From assembly GCF_902832845.1 (NCBI RefSeq), contig NZ_CADFDB010000004.1, positions 1 through 64,000 of the forward strand: a stretch of 64,000 nucleotides of DNA, read 5' to 3'. Numbering within the stretch: the first letter of the stretch is position 1; each line of letters starts with the position of its first letter. The position numbers and the translations under genes are program-made. Below are positions 38,013 through 47,885 of this stretch, in pieces. Source of the DNA: Burkholderia metallica. GTDB taxonomy: Bacteria > Pseudomonadota > Gammaproteobacteria > Burkholderiales > Burkholderiaceae. Below the pieces are notes generated by a model. It saw only the letters and a list, made by a program, of their open reading frames with translations, made no database searches and was not told where the DNA came from.

Positions 38013-38906
38013 ATGAGCACGCAGGATTCGTGGGCAGCCGATCGCGCGGCTGCGGGGTTCGGGCAGGACGATCGCGCGACGCAGCGGCGCCACGCGGCGC
38101 ATGCGGCGCGCCCGTCGCATCGCTACCGGTTGCCGGGGGAGGGGAAGACGGCGGCCTTGAGCACGGCGACGGTCGCGGCGCTGGCCGTGCTGTGGTGGGT
38201 CGCCACCCATCGCCAGTGGCTGCCGCCGCTGTTCCTGCCCGCACCGGAAGCGGTGTGGACGGCATTCGTCGATGCGTGGCACGGCCGCATCCAGGGCGGG
38301 CTGCCGCTGTCCGAGCACCTGCTGTGGAGTGCGGCGCGCGTGTTCGGCGCGTTCGCGCTCGCGACGGCGATCGGCGTGCCGGCCGGCATCCTGATGGGCG
38401 TGAGCCGCGTCGCGCGCGGCGTGCTCGATCCGCTGCTGGAGTTCTACCGGCCGTTGCCGCCGCTCGCGTATCTGCCGCTCGTCGTGATCTGGTTCGGCAT
38501 CGACGAAACGGCGAAGCTCGTCGTGATCTTTCTCGCGTGCTTCGCGCCGATCGCGATGGCCGCCCGCGCCGGGGTGCGCGCGGCGACGGTCGAGCAGATC
38601 AACGCCGCGTATTCGCTCGGCGGCAGCTTCGCGCAGATCGTGCGGCACGTCGTGCTGCCGGCCGCGCTGCCGGAGATCCTCACCGGGCTGCGGATCGCGA
38701 TCGGCTTCGGCTGGACGACGCTGGTGGCGGCCGAGATGGTCGCCGCGACGGCCGGGCTCGGGCAGATGGTGCTCAACGCATCGAGCTTCCTGCGCACCGA
38801 CATCGTCGTGATGGGAATCCTGATCATCGGCGCGATCGCGTGGCTGTTCGATCTCGCGATGCGGTGGGTCGAACGGCGGGTGGTGCCGTGGAAGGGGCGG
38901 GGGTGA
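38013..38906 (+). CDS. tauC: taurine-type ABC transporter permease (297 aa)
   Basis: Six-helix permease with the cytoplasmic-loop signature PLVVIWFGIDETAKLVVIFL and the EAA-like loop AAYSLGGSFAQIVRHVVLPAALPEI. ATG 38013 has AGGCAGGACGAC upstream. An in-frame GTG at 37938 overlapping tauB is possible but would add 25 non-family residues. The N-terminal 45 residues are polar. It ends at the bidirectional hairpin 38913-38950, opposite ggt. Confidence 0.92.
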   Translation: MSTQDSWAADRAAAGFGQDDRATQRRHAAHAARPSHRYRLPGEGKTAALSTATVAALAVLWWVATHRQWLPPLFLPAPEAVWTAFVDAWHGRIQGGLPLSEHLLWSAARVFGAFALATAIGVPAGILMGVSRVARGVLDPLLEFYRPLPPLAYLPLVVIWFGIDETAKLVVIFLACFAPIAMAARAGVRAATVEQINAAYSLGGSFAQIVRHVVLPAALPEILTGLRIAIGFGWTTLVAAEMVAATAGLGQMVLNASSFLRTDIVVMGILIIGAIAWLFDLAMRWVERRVVPWKGRG

Positions 38907-38912
38907 CGGAAC

Positions 38913-38950
38913 GCAGGCCGGGGCGACGTCTACGCGCCGCCCCGGCCTGC
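38913..38950. terminator. bidirectional terminator between tauC and ggt
   Basis: GCAGGCCGGGGCG and CGCCCCGGCCTGC are perfect 13-base arms around a 12-base loop. It sits exactly between two convergent genes. Confidence 0.8.
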
Positions 38951-38955
38951 CACCG

Positions 38956-40833
38956 TCATTCCCCCATCGCCACTCCTTCCCGCCGCGGGTCCGCCCCGCC
39001 GAACCACACCGTCTGGCCCTGCACGTTCAGCCGCTGGATGCCCTGCAGCCCCGAGTTCATCTCGACGACCTGCACGTCATGCCCGCGGCCCTTCAGCCCG
39101 TCGGCGAGCGCGTCCGACACGCGGCCGCGCTCCAGCTGCGTCGGCCCGTTCATCGACCCGAAGTTCGGCAGCGCGATCGCCTGCTGCATCGTCATCCCCC
39201 AGTCGAGCACGCCGACCAGCGTCTTCGCGACGTGATTGATGATCGCGGGGCCGCCGGCCGAGCCGACGATCATCGTCACCTGCTTCGTCTTCTTGTCGAA
39301 CACGAGTTCCGGCGACATCGCCGAGCGCGGCCGCTTGCCCGGCTGCACGCGGTTCGCGACCGGCCGGCCGTTGTCGTTCGACACGAACGAGAAATCGGTG
39401 AGCTGGTTGTTCAGCATGAAGCCGCGCACCATCAGCCGCGAGCCGAACGCGTCCTCGATGCTGGTCGTCATCGACAGCGCCTGCCCGTAGCGGTCGACGA
39501 TCGCGATGTCGGACGTCGACGGCAACCCGGGGCTGCGGTCGTCGGCCAGTGCGAGCGTCGCGCCCTGCGGCGTGCCGGCCTGCGCGACGCCCATGCTGTT
39601 GTCGCCGATCAGGTGCGCGCGCTGCGCGAGATAGGTCTTGTCGGTGAGGCTCGCCCAGTTCCCACCCGGCAGCGGCACGAAATCGGGATCGGCAACGTAG
39701 CGCGCGCGGTCCGCATACGCGAGGCGTCCGGCTTCGCTGAACAGATGCGCGGCGAACGGCGTCGGCTCGTAGCCGACGCCGTTGCGCACCGGCTTCTGCG
39801 CGCCGATCTGCTGCCAGTCGGGCATCGCCTCGAGGATGCCGAGCATCTGCGCGATCGCGAGGCCGCCCGACGACGGCGGCGGCATCCCACACACGACCGA
39901 GCGCCGGTAATCGGCGCACAGCGGCGCACGCACCTTCGCCTTGTAGCGCGCGAGATCCTGCAGCGACAGCAGGCCCGGGTTGGTCGGGTGCTTGCGCACC
40001 TTCGTGACGATGTCGCGCGCGATCGCGCCGCTGTAGAACGCGTTCGCGCCGCGGTCGGCGACCTGGCGCAGCACGGTCGCGAGCGCGGGGTTCTTCAGCA
40101 CGGTGCCGGCCGCTTTCGGCGTGCCGTCCGCGTTGTAGAAGTACGCACGCGCGGCCGGGTCGTTCTTCAGGTATCGGTCGTTCGCGATCAGCGTCGCGAG
40201 CCGCGGGCTGATCGTGAAGCCGTGCTCGGCGAGCCGGATCGCCGGCTGGAACAGCCGCCGCCACGGCAGCTTGCCGTGCGCGCGGTGCGCGGCGTCGAGC
40301 ATGCGCAGCACGCCCGGCGTGCCGACCGAGCGCCCGCCGACGACACCTTCGTAGAAGCTCATCGGCTGGCCGGTCGGGCCGTAGAACAGCCGGTCGGTCG
40401 CGGCGGCCGGCGCGGTTTCGCGGCCGTCGTACGCCTGCGTGGTCTTGCCGTCGAAATACAGCATGAATGCGCCGCCGCCGATTCCCGACGATTGCGGCTC
40501 GACGAGCGCGAGCACCATCTGCGTGGCGATCGCCGCGTCGATCGCGGTGCCGCCGGCCTTCAGCATCTCGTAGCCGGCCTGCGTCGCAAGCGGGTTCGCG
40601 GCCGCGATCATGAAGTGCTGCGCGGTCCAGCCCGGCTTGTCGGTCCAGCCGGACGACAGCTCGGGCGCGTGGAAGCCGGGCAGCGGCACGGCGGCGCCCG
40701 ATGCGGCGGCGACGGGCACCACCGCGCCCGACGGCGGCGTGGACGGGGACGTGCAGCCGGCGTTGAACGCGACGAGCGCGACGGCGGCGAGCAGCGTCCA
40801 GGAGCGCGAATGCGGACGAATCCGGTCGAACAT
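38956..40833 (-). CDS. ggt: gamma-glutamyltransferase lipoprotein (625 aa)
   Basis: Glutathione hydrolase and transpeptidase. A lipoprotein signal (LVAFNAGC, lipid Cys about residue 27) is followed by the large subunit, then the autocleavage and catalytic Thr in LPSTSDIAIVDRYGQ (about residue 439), which becomes the N-terminus of the small subunit. GSAGGPAIINHV is the oxyanion-loop segment. I start at ATG 40833; the frame upstream to 40914 lacks a signal peptide. It faces tauC across a shared terminator. Together with gshAB at 61-64 kb it belongs to the glutathione cycle. Confidence 0.93.
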   Translation of the reverse strand: MFDRIRPHSRSWTLLAAVALVAFNAGCTSPSTPPSGAVVPVAAASGAAVPLPGFHAPELSSGWTDKPGWTAQHFMIAAANPLATQAGYEMLKAGGTAIDAAIATQMVLALVEPQSSGIGGGAFMLYFDGKTTQAYDGRETAPAAATDRLFYGPTGQPMSFYEGVVGGRSVGTPGVLRMLDAAHRAHGKLPWRRLFQPAIRLAEHGFTISPRLATLIANDRYLKNDPAARAYFYNADGTPKAAGTVLKNPALATVLRQVADRGANAFYSGAIARDIVTKVRKHPTNPGLLSLQDLARYKAKVRAPLCADYRRSVVCGMPPPSSGGLAIAQMLGILEAMPDWQQIGAQKPVRNGVGYEPTPFAAHLFSEAGRLAYADRARYVADPDFVPLPGGNWASLTDKTYLAQRAHLIGDNSMGVAQAGTPQGATLALADDRSPGLPSTSDIAIVDRYGQALSMTTSIEDAFGSRLMVRGFMLNNQLTDFSFVSNDNGRPVANRVQPGKRPRSAMSPELVFDKKTKQVTMIVGSAGGPAIINHVAKTLVGVLDWGMTMQQAIALPNFGSMNGPTQLERGRVSDALADGLKGRGHDVQVVEMNSGLQGIQRLNVQGQTVWFGGADPRREGVAMGE

Positions 40834-40910
40834 TGAACCCTCGGCAGCAGTGAATTCGAAGGAGGCGACGGTGCCGGTGCAACGCGGCTGCCCGCCCCGG
40901 CGCGCTATTG

Positions 40911-41897
40911 TCACCGCGCAGCCGGCGGCTTGTCACCCGACAGGAAACCCTGACGCAGCGCGCCGGGCCCGCCCCGGCCGGTCTTTCCGGCTTGTTCGAG
41001 GATGAACTCTATGAACGTGGACGTCGCGCGCGTGTGGTGCCGGTTCGGCATGTAGAGCATGTACATGTGCGTGCCGAAGATGCTGAGCCGGTATGCGTCG
41101 AGCGACGTGACGACCGTGCCGCGCCGGATGTCGTCCTGCATCACGTAGTCGGGCACGATGCCGACGCCGATCCCGCCGAGGATCGCTTGCCGCAGGAACA
41201 GGAAGTTCTCCGAAATCAGCGTGGGCTCGAGCAGCACCTCGTGGCGCTCGTCGCCGAGATACGCGGCGATCCTGAGCTGCCGGCCCACCACCGTCGCGGT
41301 GACGACCGGGGACGCCGACAACGCGTCGAGGCTCGCCGGCATCCCGTGCTCGGCCGCGAACGCGGCCGACGCGCACGCGACGTAGCGCACCGCGCCCATG
41401 TCGCGCGCGACGAGGTTCTGCGGGGGCTCCGGCATCACGCGCACGGCGATGTCGATCTCGTCGCGCATCAGGTCTTCCACGCGGTTCTCGAACACGACGT
41501 CGAGCACGATGCCCGGATGCAGCCGCTTGAACGCGAGCAGCCAGTCGGACATCACCATCTGCCCGTAGCCGCTCGGCACCGACAGCCGCACGCGGCCCTG
41601 CAGGTCCTGGCCGAGCGTCGTCACCGATTCCTGCGCGGCGAGCAGTTCGTTGCGGATGCGCCGGCCGTGCTCGTACAGCTTCAGCCCAATCTCGGTCGGC
41701 TCGATGCGCCGCGTCGTGCGGCGCACGAGCTGCTGGCCGATCGAGCGCTCGAGCTGGTTCAGCCTGTAACTCACGTTCGCGCGGCTCATCTTGAGCCGCT
41801 GTGCGGCCTTGCTGAGATTGCCGGCATCGAGGATTTCGACGAGCAGCGTCAGCGCGTTCAGGTCCATGCGTTGCGTCTCCTGATCCGTCCCGCTCAT
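40911..41897 (-). CDS. LysR-family regulator (328 aa)
   Basis: Winged helix LTLLVEILDAGNLSKAAQRL and SRANVSYRLNQLERSIG, then a type-2 periplasmic-binding effector domain. An in-frame ATG at 41867 (MDLNALTLLV) is the more usual family start; the first ATG adds ten residues. It is divergent from the acyl-CoA operon at 42128. The perfect palindrome at 41927-41945 lies 30 bases upstream of its own start and is the likely operator for both directions. Confidence 0.92.
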   Translation of the reverse strand: MSGTDQETQRMDLNALTLLVEILDAGNLSKAAQRLKMSRANVSYRLNQLERSIGQQLVRRTTRRIEPTEIGLKLYEHGRRIRNELLAAQESVTTLGQDLQGRVRLSVPSGYGQMVMSDWLLAFKRLHPGIVLDVVFENRVEDLMRDEIDIAVRVMPEPPQNLVARDMGAVRYVACASAAFAAEHGMPASLDALSASPVVTATVVGRQLRIAAYLGDERHEVLLEPTLISENFLFLRQAILGGIGVGIVPDYVMQDDIRRGTVVTSLDAYRLSIFGTHMYMLYMPNRHHTRATSTFIEFILEQAGKTGRGGPGALRQGFLSGDKPPAAR

Positions 41898-41926
41898 GAA
41901 TCTCGATGGCGGTCGGACACCTTCAG

Positions 41927-41945
41927 TGTCAAGTCGGACTTGACA
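41927..41945. promoter_or_regulatory. perfect palindrome TGTCAAGTC-G-GACTTGACA
   Basis: Nine-base arms around a single G. It is in the 230-base gap between the LysR gene and the beta-oxidation operon and fits the T-N11-A type LysR site. A second element, TCTCGATCAATCGAGA (41978-41993), and a 12-base direct repeat ATGAATCTCGAT (41896 and 41973) lie in the same gap. Confidence 0.6.
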
Positions 41946-42127
41946 GCTTGTAAAAGCGGGAGGGAATTGTCAATGAATCTCGATCAATCGAGAATCAGCA
42001 CATGCCCGGCGTACGGCCGGATCTTGTCCCGCATCCGCGGGACCGGGGCCGGTGCCCCGGCGCCGCGCCCGTGGCAGCGAGCCACGCAGCGGCGTCGACG
42101 CACCGGCCGCCGCGTCAAGGAGACACG

Positions 42128-44260
42128 ATGAACTCACCCGCTTCCCCCGCCAGCTCCACCGGCACCGTCACGCGCGAGCGGCGCGACAAGGTGCTCGTCG
42201 TCACGATCGACCATCCGCCCGTCAACGCGCTGTCCGCCGACGTCCGGCGCGGCCTCGCCGACGCGCTCGACGCCGCGCGGGCCGACGACGCGATCCGCGC
42301 GGTGCTGATCGTCGGCGCCGGCCGCAACTTCATCGCGGGCGCGGACATTCGCGAATTCGGCAAGCCGATCGTGCCGCCGTCGCTGCCCGACGTGTGCGAG
42401 CACATCGAGTCGAGCGCGAAGCCGGTCGTGGTCGCGCTGCACGGCGCGACGCTCGGCGGCGGCCTCGAAGTCGCACTGGCCGCGCATTATCGGCTCGCGG
42501 TGCCCGGCGCGAAGCTCGGGCTGCCCGAAGTGACGCTGGGCCTGCTGCCCGGCGCGGGCGGCACGCAGCGCGCGCCGCGCCTGATCGGTGCGAAGGCCGC
42601 GCTCGACCTGATGCTGACGGGCCGCCACGCGAGCGCCGAGGAAGCGCTCGCGCTCGGCCTCGTCGACCGCATCGCGCACAGCGACGATACGCTCGCCGAA
42701 GGCCTCGCCTACGCGCAGGAACTGGTGTCGCTCGGCGCGCCGGTGCGCCGCACGCGCGATGCGCAGGGGCTCGCCGACCGCGCGGCCGCGCAGGCCGCGA
42801 TCGATGCGGCGCGCGTGGAGCTGCCGAAGAAATCGCGCGGGCTGTTCTCGCCCGCGAAGATCGTCGACGCGGTCGAGGCCGCGCTCACGCAGTCGTTCGA
42901 CGCGGGAATGAAGCTCGAACGCAGCCTGTTCCTGCAGTGCATCGACAGCCCGCAGCGCGCGGGCCTCGTGCATGCGTTCTTCGCCGAGCGCGAAGCGGCG
43001 AAGGCGCCCGAGGCGCGGCGCGCGAGCGCACGTCCGGTCGAGCGGATCGGCGTGGTCGGCGGCGGCACGATGGGCGCCGGCATCGCGGTCGCGGCGCTCG
43101 ATGCCGGGCTGCCGGTGACGATGATCGAACGCGACGAAGCATCGCTCGCGCGCGGCCGCGCACATGTCGAAAAGGTGTACGACGGCCTCGTCGCGAAAGG
43201 GCGGATGACGCCGGCCGCGCACGCGGCGCGGCTCGCGCGCTTCAAGGGCAGCACGTCGTACGATGCGCTCGCGCAGGCCGACGTCGTGATCGAGGCGGTG
43301 TTCGAGGACATGGCGGTGAAGCAGGCCGTGTTCGCCGAACTGGCACGCGTGTGCAAACCGGGCGCGGTGCTCGCGACCAATACGTCGTATCTCGACATCG
43401 ACGCACTCGCCGCGAGCATCGACCGGCCGGCCGACGTGATCGGCCTGCATTTCTTCTCGCCGGCCAACGTGATGAAGCTGCTCGAGATCGTCGTGCCGGC
43501 GCGCGTCGACGCCGACGTCGTCGCAACCGCGTTCGCGCTCGCGAAGCAGTTGAAGAAGACGCCGGTGCGCGCCGGCGTGTGCGACGGCTTCATCGGCAAC
43601 CGGATCCTCGCGGTCTACCGCACCGCGGCCGACTACCTGATGGAAGACGGCGCGTCGCCGTACCAGATCGATCGCGCGGTGCGCGAATTCGGCTTCCCGA
43701 TGGGGCCGTTCCAGGTCGTCGACCTCGCGGGCGGCGACATCGGCTGGGCGACCCGCAAGCGCCGCGCGGCGACGCGCGACCCGCGTGCGCGCTACGTGGA
43801 GATTTCCGACCGGCTGTGCGAGCGCGGCTGGTTTGGCCAGAAGACGGCGCGCGGCTACTACTTGTATCCGGACGGCGCGCGCGTCGGCACGCCGGACCCG
43901 GAAGTCGAAGCGATCGTCGCGGAAGAGCGCGCGAAGAAGGGCATCACGCCGCGCACCTTCAGCGACGACGAGATCCTGCGCCGCTACCTCGCCGCGATGA
44001 TCAACGAAGGCGCGAACGTCGTGCACGAGAAGATCGCGCTGCGCCCGCTCGACGTCGATGCGGTGTTCCTGTACGGCTACGGCTTCCCGCGCTATCGCGG
44101 CGGCCCGATGCATTACGCGGATACGGTCGGCCTCGCGAACGTACTCGCCGACATCCGCGCCTTCGCGAAGGAAGACCCGCTGTTCTGGAAGCCGTCGCCG
44201 CTGCTCGTCGACCTCGTCGCGCGCGGCGCGGATTTCGCGAGCCTGAACCGCATCGACTGA
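42128..44260 (+). CDS. enoyl-CoA hydratase / 3-hydroxyacyl-CoA dehydrogenase fusion (710 aa)
   Basis: FadB/FadJ/PimF-like bifunctional enzyme. The hydratase half has GRNFIAGADIREF and LPEVTLGLLPGAGGTQRAP, with the catalytic Glu in place. The dehydrogenase half (from about residue 300) has the NAD loop GVVGGGTMGAGIA, the catalytic His in GLHFFSPANVMKL and GFIGNRILAVY. A ribosome site AAGGAG precedes ATG 42128. It leads an operon with two acyl-CoA dehydrogenases and a CoA transferase. The neighbourhood resembles pimFCD, so dicarboxylyl-CoA is a likely substrate. Confidence 0.92.
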   Translation: MNSPASPASSTGTVTRERRDKVLVVTIDHPPVNALSADVRRGLADALDAARADDAIRAVLIVGAGRNFIAGADIREFGKPIVPPSLPDVCEHIESSAKPVVVALHGATLGGGLEVALAAHYRLAVPGAKLGLPEVTLGLLPGAGGTQRAPRLIGAKAALDLMLTGRHASAEEALALGLVDRIAHSDDTLAEGLAYAQELVSLGAPVRRTRDAQGLADRAAAQAAIDAARVELPKKSRGLFSPAKIVDAVEAALTQSFDAGMKLERSLFLQCIDSPQRAGLVHAFFAEREAAKAPEARRASARPVERIGVVGGGTMGAGIAVAALDAGLPVTMIERDEASLARGRAHVEKVYDGLVAKGRMTPAAHAARLARFKGSTSYDALAQADVVIEAVFEDMAVKQAVFAELARVCKPGAVLATNTSYLDIDALAASIDRPADVIGLHFFSPANVMKLLEIVVPARVDADVVATAFALAKQLKKTPVRAGVCDGFIGNRILAVYRTAADYLMEDGASPYQIDRAVREFGFPMGPFQVVDLAGGDIGWATRKRRAATRDPRARYVEISDRLCERGWFGQKTARGYYLYPDGARVGTPDPEVEAIVAEERAKKGITPRTFSDDEILRRYLAAMINEGANVVHEKIALRPLDVDAVFLYGYGFPRYRGGPMHYADTVGLANVLADIRAFAKEDPLFWKPSPLLVDLVARGADFASLNRID

Positions 44261-44289
44261 CTGCCCACCGCATTCGCCACGGACCGAAG

Positions 44290-45498
44290 ATGGACCTCAA
44301 TTTCACTCCCGAAGAGGAAGCCTTCCGCACGCAAGTGCAGCGCTTCCTGCAAGCCGAACTGCCCGAACGCATCGCGCGCAAGGTGAAGGGCGGCCTGCAT
44401 CTCACGCGCGACGACATGCGCGAATGGCACGCGATCCTCAACGCACGCGGCTGGCTCGCGAGCCACTGGCCGCGCGAGTTCGGTGGCCCCGGCTGGAGCG
44501 TCGCGCAGAAGTTCCTGTTCGACAACGAATGCGCGCTCGCGGGTGCGCCGCGCATCGTGCCGTTCGGCGTGAACATGCTCGGCCCCGTGCTGATCAAGTA
44601 CGGCAGCGAAGCGCAGCAGCGCCACTGGCTGCCGCGCATCCTCGACGGCACCGACTGGTGGTGCCAGGGCTACTCGGAGCCGGGTGCCGGCTCCGATCTC
44701 GCGGCGGTGAAGACGAGCGCGGTGCGCGGCATCGACGCGCAGGGCGAGCACTACATCGTGAACGGCCAGAAGACGTGGACCACGCTCGGCCACTACGCGA
44801 ACATGATCTTCTGCCTCGTGCGCACCGCGACCGACGTGCGCAAGCAGGAAGGCATCAGCTTCCTGCTGATCGACATGAACACGCCGGGCGTCGAGGTTCG
44901 CCCGATCGTCACGCTCGACGGCGAGCACGAAGTGAACGAGGTGTTCTTCACCGACGTGCGCGTGCCGGCGGCCAACCTCGTCGGTGAAGAGAACCGCGGC
45001 TGGACCTACGCGAAATACCTGCTCACGTACGAGCGCACCAACATCGCGGGGATCGGCTTCTCGACGGCCGCGCTCGACCGGTTGCGCGCGGTCGCCGCGA
45101 AGGTCACGAAGAACGGCCGGCCGCTCGCGGACGATCCGTTCTTCGCGGCGCGCATCGCGCGGGTCGAGATCGAGCTCGAGAACATGCGCACGACCAACCT
45201 GCGCGTGCTGGCCGCGGTCGCGGGCGGCGGCGCGCCGGGTGCGGAAAGCTCGATGCTGAAGATCCGCGGCACGCAGATCCGCCAGGAGATCACCGCGCTG
45301 ATGCGGCGTGCGATGGGGCCGTATGCGCAGCCGTTCGTCGAGGCAGCACTCGAGGCCGACTACGACGGCGAGCCGGTCGGCCCGGACGACGCCGCAAGCG
45401 CCGCGCAGCAGTACTTCAACAACCGGAAGCTGTCGATCTTCGGCGGCTCGAACGAGATCCAGAAGAACATCATCGCGAAGATGATGCTCGGGCTGTAA
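44290..45498 (+). CDS. acyl-CoA dehydrogenase, PimC-like large subunit (402 aa)
   Basis: Full-length FAD-dependent dehydrogenase. The FAD-binding segments CQGYSEPGAGSDLA and NGQKTWTTLGHYANM are clear, and NRKLSIFGGSNEIQKNIIAK is near the C-terminus. It starts 29 bases past the hydratase gene and is followed 14 bases later by a second, shorter dehydrogenase. Such a tandem pair is typical of heteromeric enzymes such as pimeloyl-CoA dehydrogenase, where only one subunit is fully catalytic. The substrate is inferred, not seen. Confidence 0.9.
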   Translation: MDLNFTPEEEAFRTQVQRFLQAELPERIARKVKGGLHLTRDDMREWHAILNARGWLASHWPREFGGPGWSVAQKFLFDNECALAGAPRIVPFGVNMLGPVLIKYGSEAQQRHWLPRILDGTDWWCQGYSEPGAGSDLAAVKTSAVRGIDAQGEHYIVNGQKTWTTLGHYANMIFCLVRTATDVRKQEGISFLLIDMNTPGVEVRPIVTLDGEHEVNEVFFTDVRVPAANLVGEENRGWTYAKYLLTYERTNIAGIGFSTAALDRLRAVAAKVTKNGRPLADDPFFAARIARVEIELENMRTTNLRVLAAVAGGGAPGAESSMLKIRGTQIRQEITALMRRAMGPYAQPFVEAALEADYDGEPVGPDDAASAAQQYFNNRKLSIFGGSNEIQKNIIAKMMLGL

Positions 45499-45512
45499 CG
45501 AGGAACGCGACG

Positions 45513-46649
45513 ATGGATTTCCAGCACACAGAAGACCGCCGGATGCTGGCGGATACGTTGAACCGCTTCATCGCGGAACAGTACCCGTTCCCGGTGCGCG
45601 ACCGCATCGCGCAGTCGGCCGACGGCTTCGATCGCGCGATGTGGCAGCGCTTTGCCGAACTCGGCGCGGTCGGCGCGCTGTTTGCCGAGGCCGACGGCGG
45701 CTTCGGCGGCGCGGGCTTCGATATCGCAGTGGTGTTCGAATGCCTCGGGCGCGGGCTCGTCGTCGAGCCGTTCCTGGGCGCGCTGCTCGCAGGCCGCGCG
45801 CTGGCGCTCGCCGGCGGCGACGCGCATCGCGACCGGCTCGCCGCGCTGATCGACGGCAGCGCGAGCGCCGCGTTCGCGCACGACGAACCGGGCTCGCACT
45901 ACGAACTGACGACCGTGCGCACGCGCGCCGAACGCTCGGGCGACGGCTGGGTGCTGACGGGCGCGAAGGGCGTCGTCGACCAGGCCGCGCAAGCGGCGTT
46001 CTTCGTCGTCAGCGCGCGCGTGTCGGGGAACGACGACGATGCGGCCGGCATCGGCCTGTTCGTCGTGCCGGCCGACGCGCCGGGCGTAACGCTGCGCGAC
46101 TACCGGAAGATCGACGGCGGCCGTGCGGCCGAAGTGCGCTTCGAGCGCGTCGCGCTGCCGGCCGATGCCGCGCTCGGCGCGCACGACGGCGAAGCGGGCG
46201 CCGAGCTGCTCGAACGCGTGCTCGGCTACGGGCTGCTCGCGTTGTCGGCCGAGGCGCTGGGCGCGATGGACGTCGCGAAGGCGTACACGCTCGACTACCT
46301 GCGCACGCGCAAGCAGTTCGGCTTGCCGATCGGCAGCTTCCAGGCGTTGCAGCACCGGATGGCCGATCTGCTGCTCGAAATCGAGCAGGCGCGCTCGGCC
46401 GTGATCAACGCGGCCGCGCAGCTCGATGCGCCGCGCGTGGTGCGCGAACGCGCGCTCGCCGCTGCGAAGTACAGCATCGGCCGGATCGGCACGCTCGTCG
46501 CCGAAGAGAGCATCCAGCTGCACGGCGGAATCGGGATGACGTGGGAGCTGCCGCTGTCGCACTACGCGAAGCGCCTCGTGATGATCGATCACCAGCTCGG
46601 CGACGAGGATCACCATCTCGCGCGCTACATCGCGCTGTCGAAACAGTAA
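45513..46649 (+). CDS. acyl-CoA dehydrogenase, PimD-like small subunit (378 aa)
   Basis: Shorter acyl-CoA dehydrogenase. The helical parts are normal (DYLRTRKQFGLPIGSFQALQHRMADL and IQLHGGIGMTWELPLSHYAKR), but the FAD loop is degenerate (GDGWVLTGAKGVVDQAAQ). That fits the accessory subunit of a PimCD-type heteromer. The start at 45513 has CGAGGAACG upstream. It is 14 bases after the large subunit, so the two are made together. Confidence 0.9.
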   Translation: MDFQHTEDRRMLADTLNRFIAEQYPFPVRDRIAQSADGFDRAMWQRFAELGAVGALFAEADGGFGGAGFDIAVVFECLGRGLVVEPFLGALLAGRALALAGGDAHRDRLAALIDGSASAAFAHDEPGSHYELTTVRTRAERSGDGWVLTGAKGVVDQAAQAAFFVVSARVSGNDDDAAGIGLFVVPADAPGVTLRDYRKIDGGRAAEVRFERVALPADAALGAHDGEAGAELLERVLGYGLLALSAEALGAMDVAKAYTLDYLRTRKQFGLPIGSFQALQHRMADLLLEIEQARSAVINAAAQLDAPRVVRERALAAAKYSIGRIGTLVAEESIQLHGGIGMTWELPLSHYAKRLVMIDHQLGDEDHHLARYIALSKQ

Positions 46650-46679
46650 AGGCGCAAAGCGCGAACGGAGGAGACAAGG

Positions 46680-47885
46680 ATGACGAACGAACCGCGCGCG
46701 TTGCCGCTGGCCGGCGTGAAGGTGCTGGATTTCTCGCGCGTGCTCGCCGGCCCGTGGTGCGCGATGGTGCTCGCCGATTTCGGTGCGGAAGTGATCAAGG
46801 TCGAGCATCCGGCGCGCGGCGACGACACGCGCGACTGGGGTTTGAGGATCGGCGACACCGAGACGACCTACTTCAACAGCGTGAACCGCAGCAAGCGGTC
46901 GATCTGCGTCGACCTGCAGACCGGCGAAGGGCGGCGGATCGCACGCGAGCTGGCCGCGCAGGCCGACGTGGTGCTGCACAACTTCAAGTTCGGCGGCGCC
47001 GAAAAGCTCGGGCTCGGCTACGACGAACTGGCCGAGCTGAATCCGCGCATCGTGCATTGCGCGATCTCCGGCTACGACCGTTCGGGTGCCGAGGCCGCGC
47101 GGCCCGGCTACGACCTCGTCGTGCAGGGCGAGGCCGGGCTGATGGCGCTGAACGGCGAGGCCGGCCAGCCGCCGCTGAAGTTCGGCGTCGCGGCGGTCGA
47201 CCTGTTCACCGGCATGTATTCGGCGCAGGCGATCCTCGCCGCGCTGTACGAACGCCATGCGACCGGGCGCGGGCGGCGCATCGAGATGGCGCTGTTCGAC
47301 TGCGGGCTGATGATCACCGCGTACTACGGGCTCGACGCGCTGCTGATGGGCGAAGACCCGCCGCGCTACGGCAACGCGCATCCGTCGATCGTGCCGTACG
47401 GCGTGTTCGACGCGGCCGACGGCCCGCTCGTGATCACGGTCGGCAACAACACGCAGTTCGCGCGCTTTTGCGACGCGATCGAGCGGCCGGACCTCGCGGC
47501 CGATGCGCGTTACAAGACCAACCTCGGCCGCTCGGAAAACCGCGCCGACCTGTTGCCCGAGATTCGCGGCGAACTCGCGCGCCGGTCGCGCGCGACGTTG
47601 CTTGCCGCGCTCGCCGACGCGGGGATTCCGTGCGGCGAAGTGCTCGGCCTGCACGAAGCGTTGACGTCGGAACGTGCGACACAAGCCGGGCTCGTCACGC
47701 GCCAGCCGCATCCGGTCGCGGGCGGCGTCGACGTGCTCGCGCCGCCTTATCGCTTCGACGGTGCGCGGCTGCCGGTGCGCGGTGCGCCGCCGGTGCTCGG
47801 CGCCGATACGGATGCGGTGCTCGGCGGTTGGCTCGGGTTGTCGGCCGGCGAGCTCGCGCGGCTGCGTGCGGATCGCGTGGTCTGA
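46680..47885 (+). CDS. CaiB/BaiF family CoA transferase (401 aa)
   Basis: Class III CoA transferase. The N-terminal signature KVLDFSRVLAGPWCAMVLADFGAEVIKVE-type segment is present (about residues 14-42), then ISGYDRSGAEAARPGYDLV and FTGMYSAQAILAAL. It probably activates the acid by taking CoA from succinyl-CoA or another donor, so the operon would need no ATP-dependent ligase. GGAGGAGACAAGG is a strong ribosome site. It is the last gene of the operon. Confidence 0.92.
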   Translation: MTNEPRALPLAGVKVLDFSRVLAGPWCAMVLADFGAEVIKVEHPARGDDTRDWGLRIGDTETTYFNSVNRSKRSICVDLQTGEGRRIARELAAQADVVLHNFKFGGAEKLGLGYDELAELNPRIVHCAISGYDRSGAEAARPGYDLVVQGEAGLMALNGEAGQPPLKFGVAAVDLFTGMYSAQAILAALYERHATGRGRRIEMALFDCGLMITAYYGLDALLMGEDPPRYGNAHPSIVPYGVFDAADGPLVITVGNNTQFARFCDAIERPDLAADARYKTNLGRSENRADLLPEIRGELARRSRATLLAALADAGIPCGEVLGLHEALTSERATQAGLVTRQPHPVAGGVDVLAPPYRFDGARLPVRGAPPVLGADTDAVLGGWLGLSAGELARLRADRVV

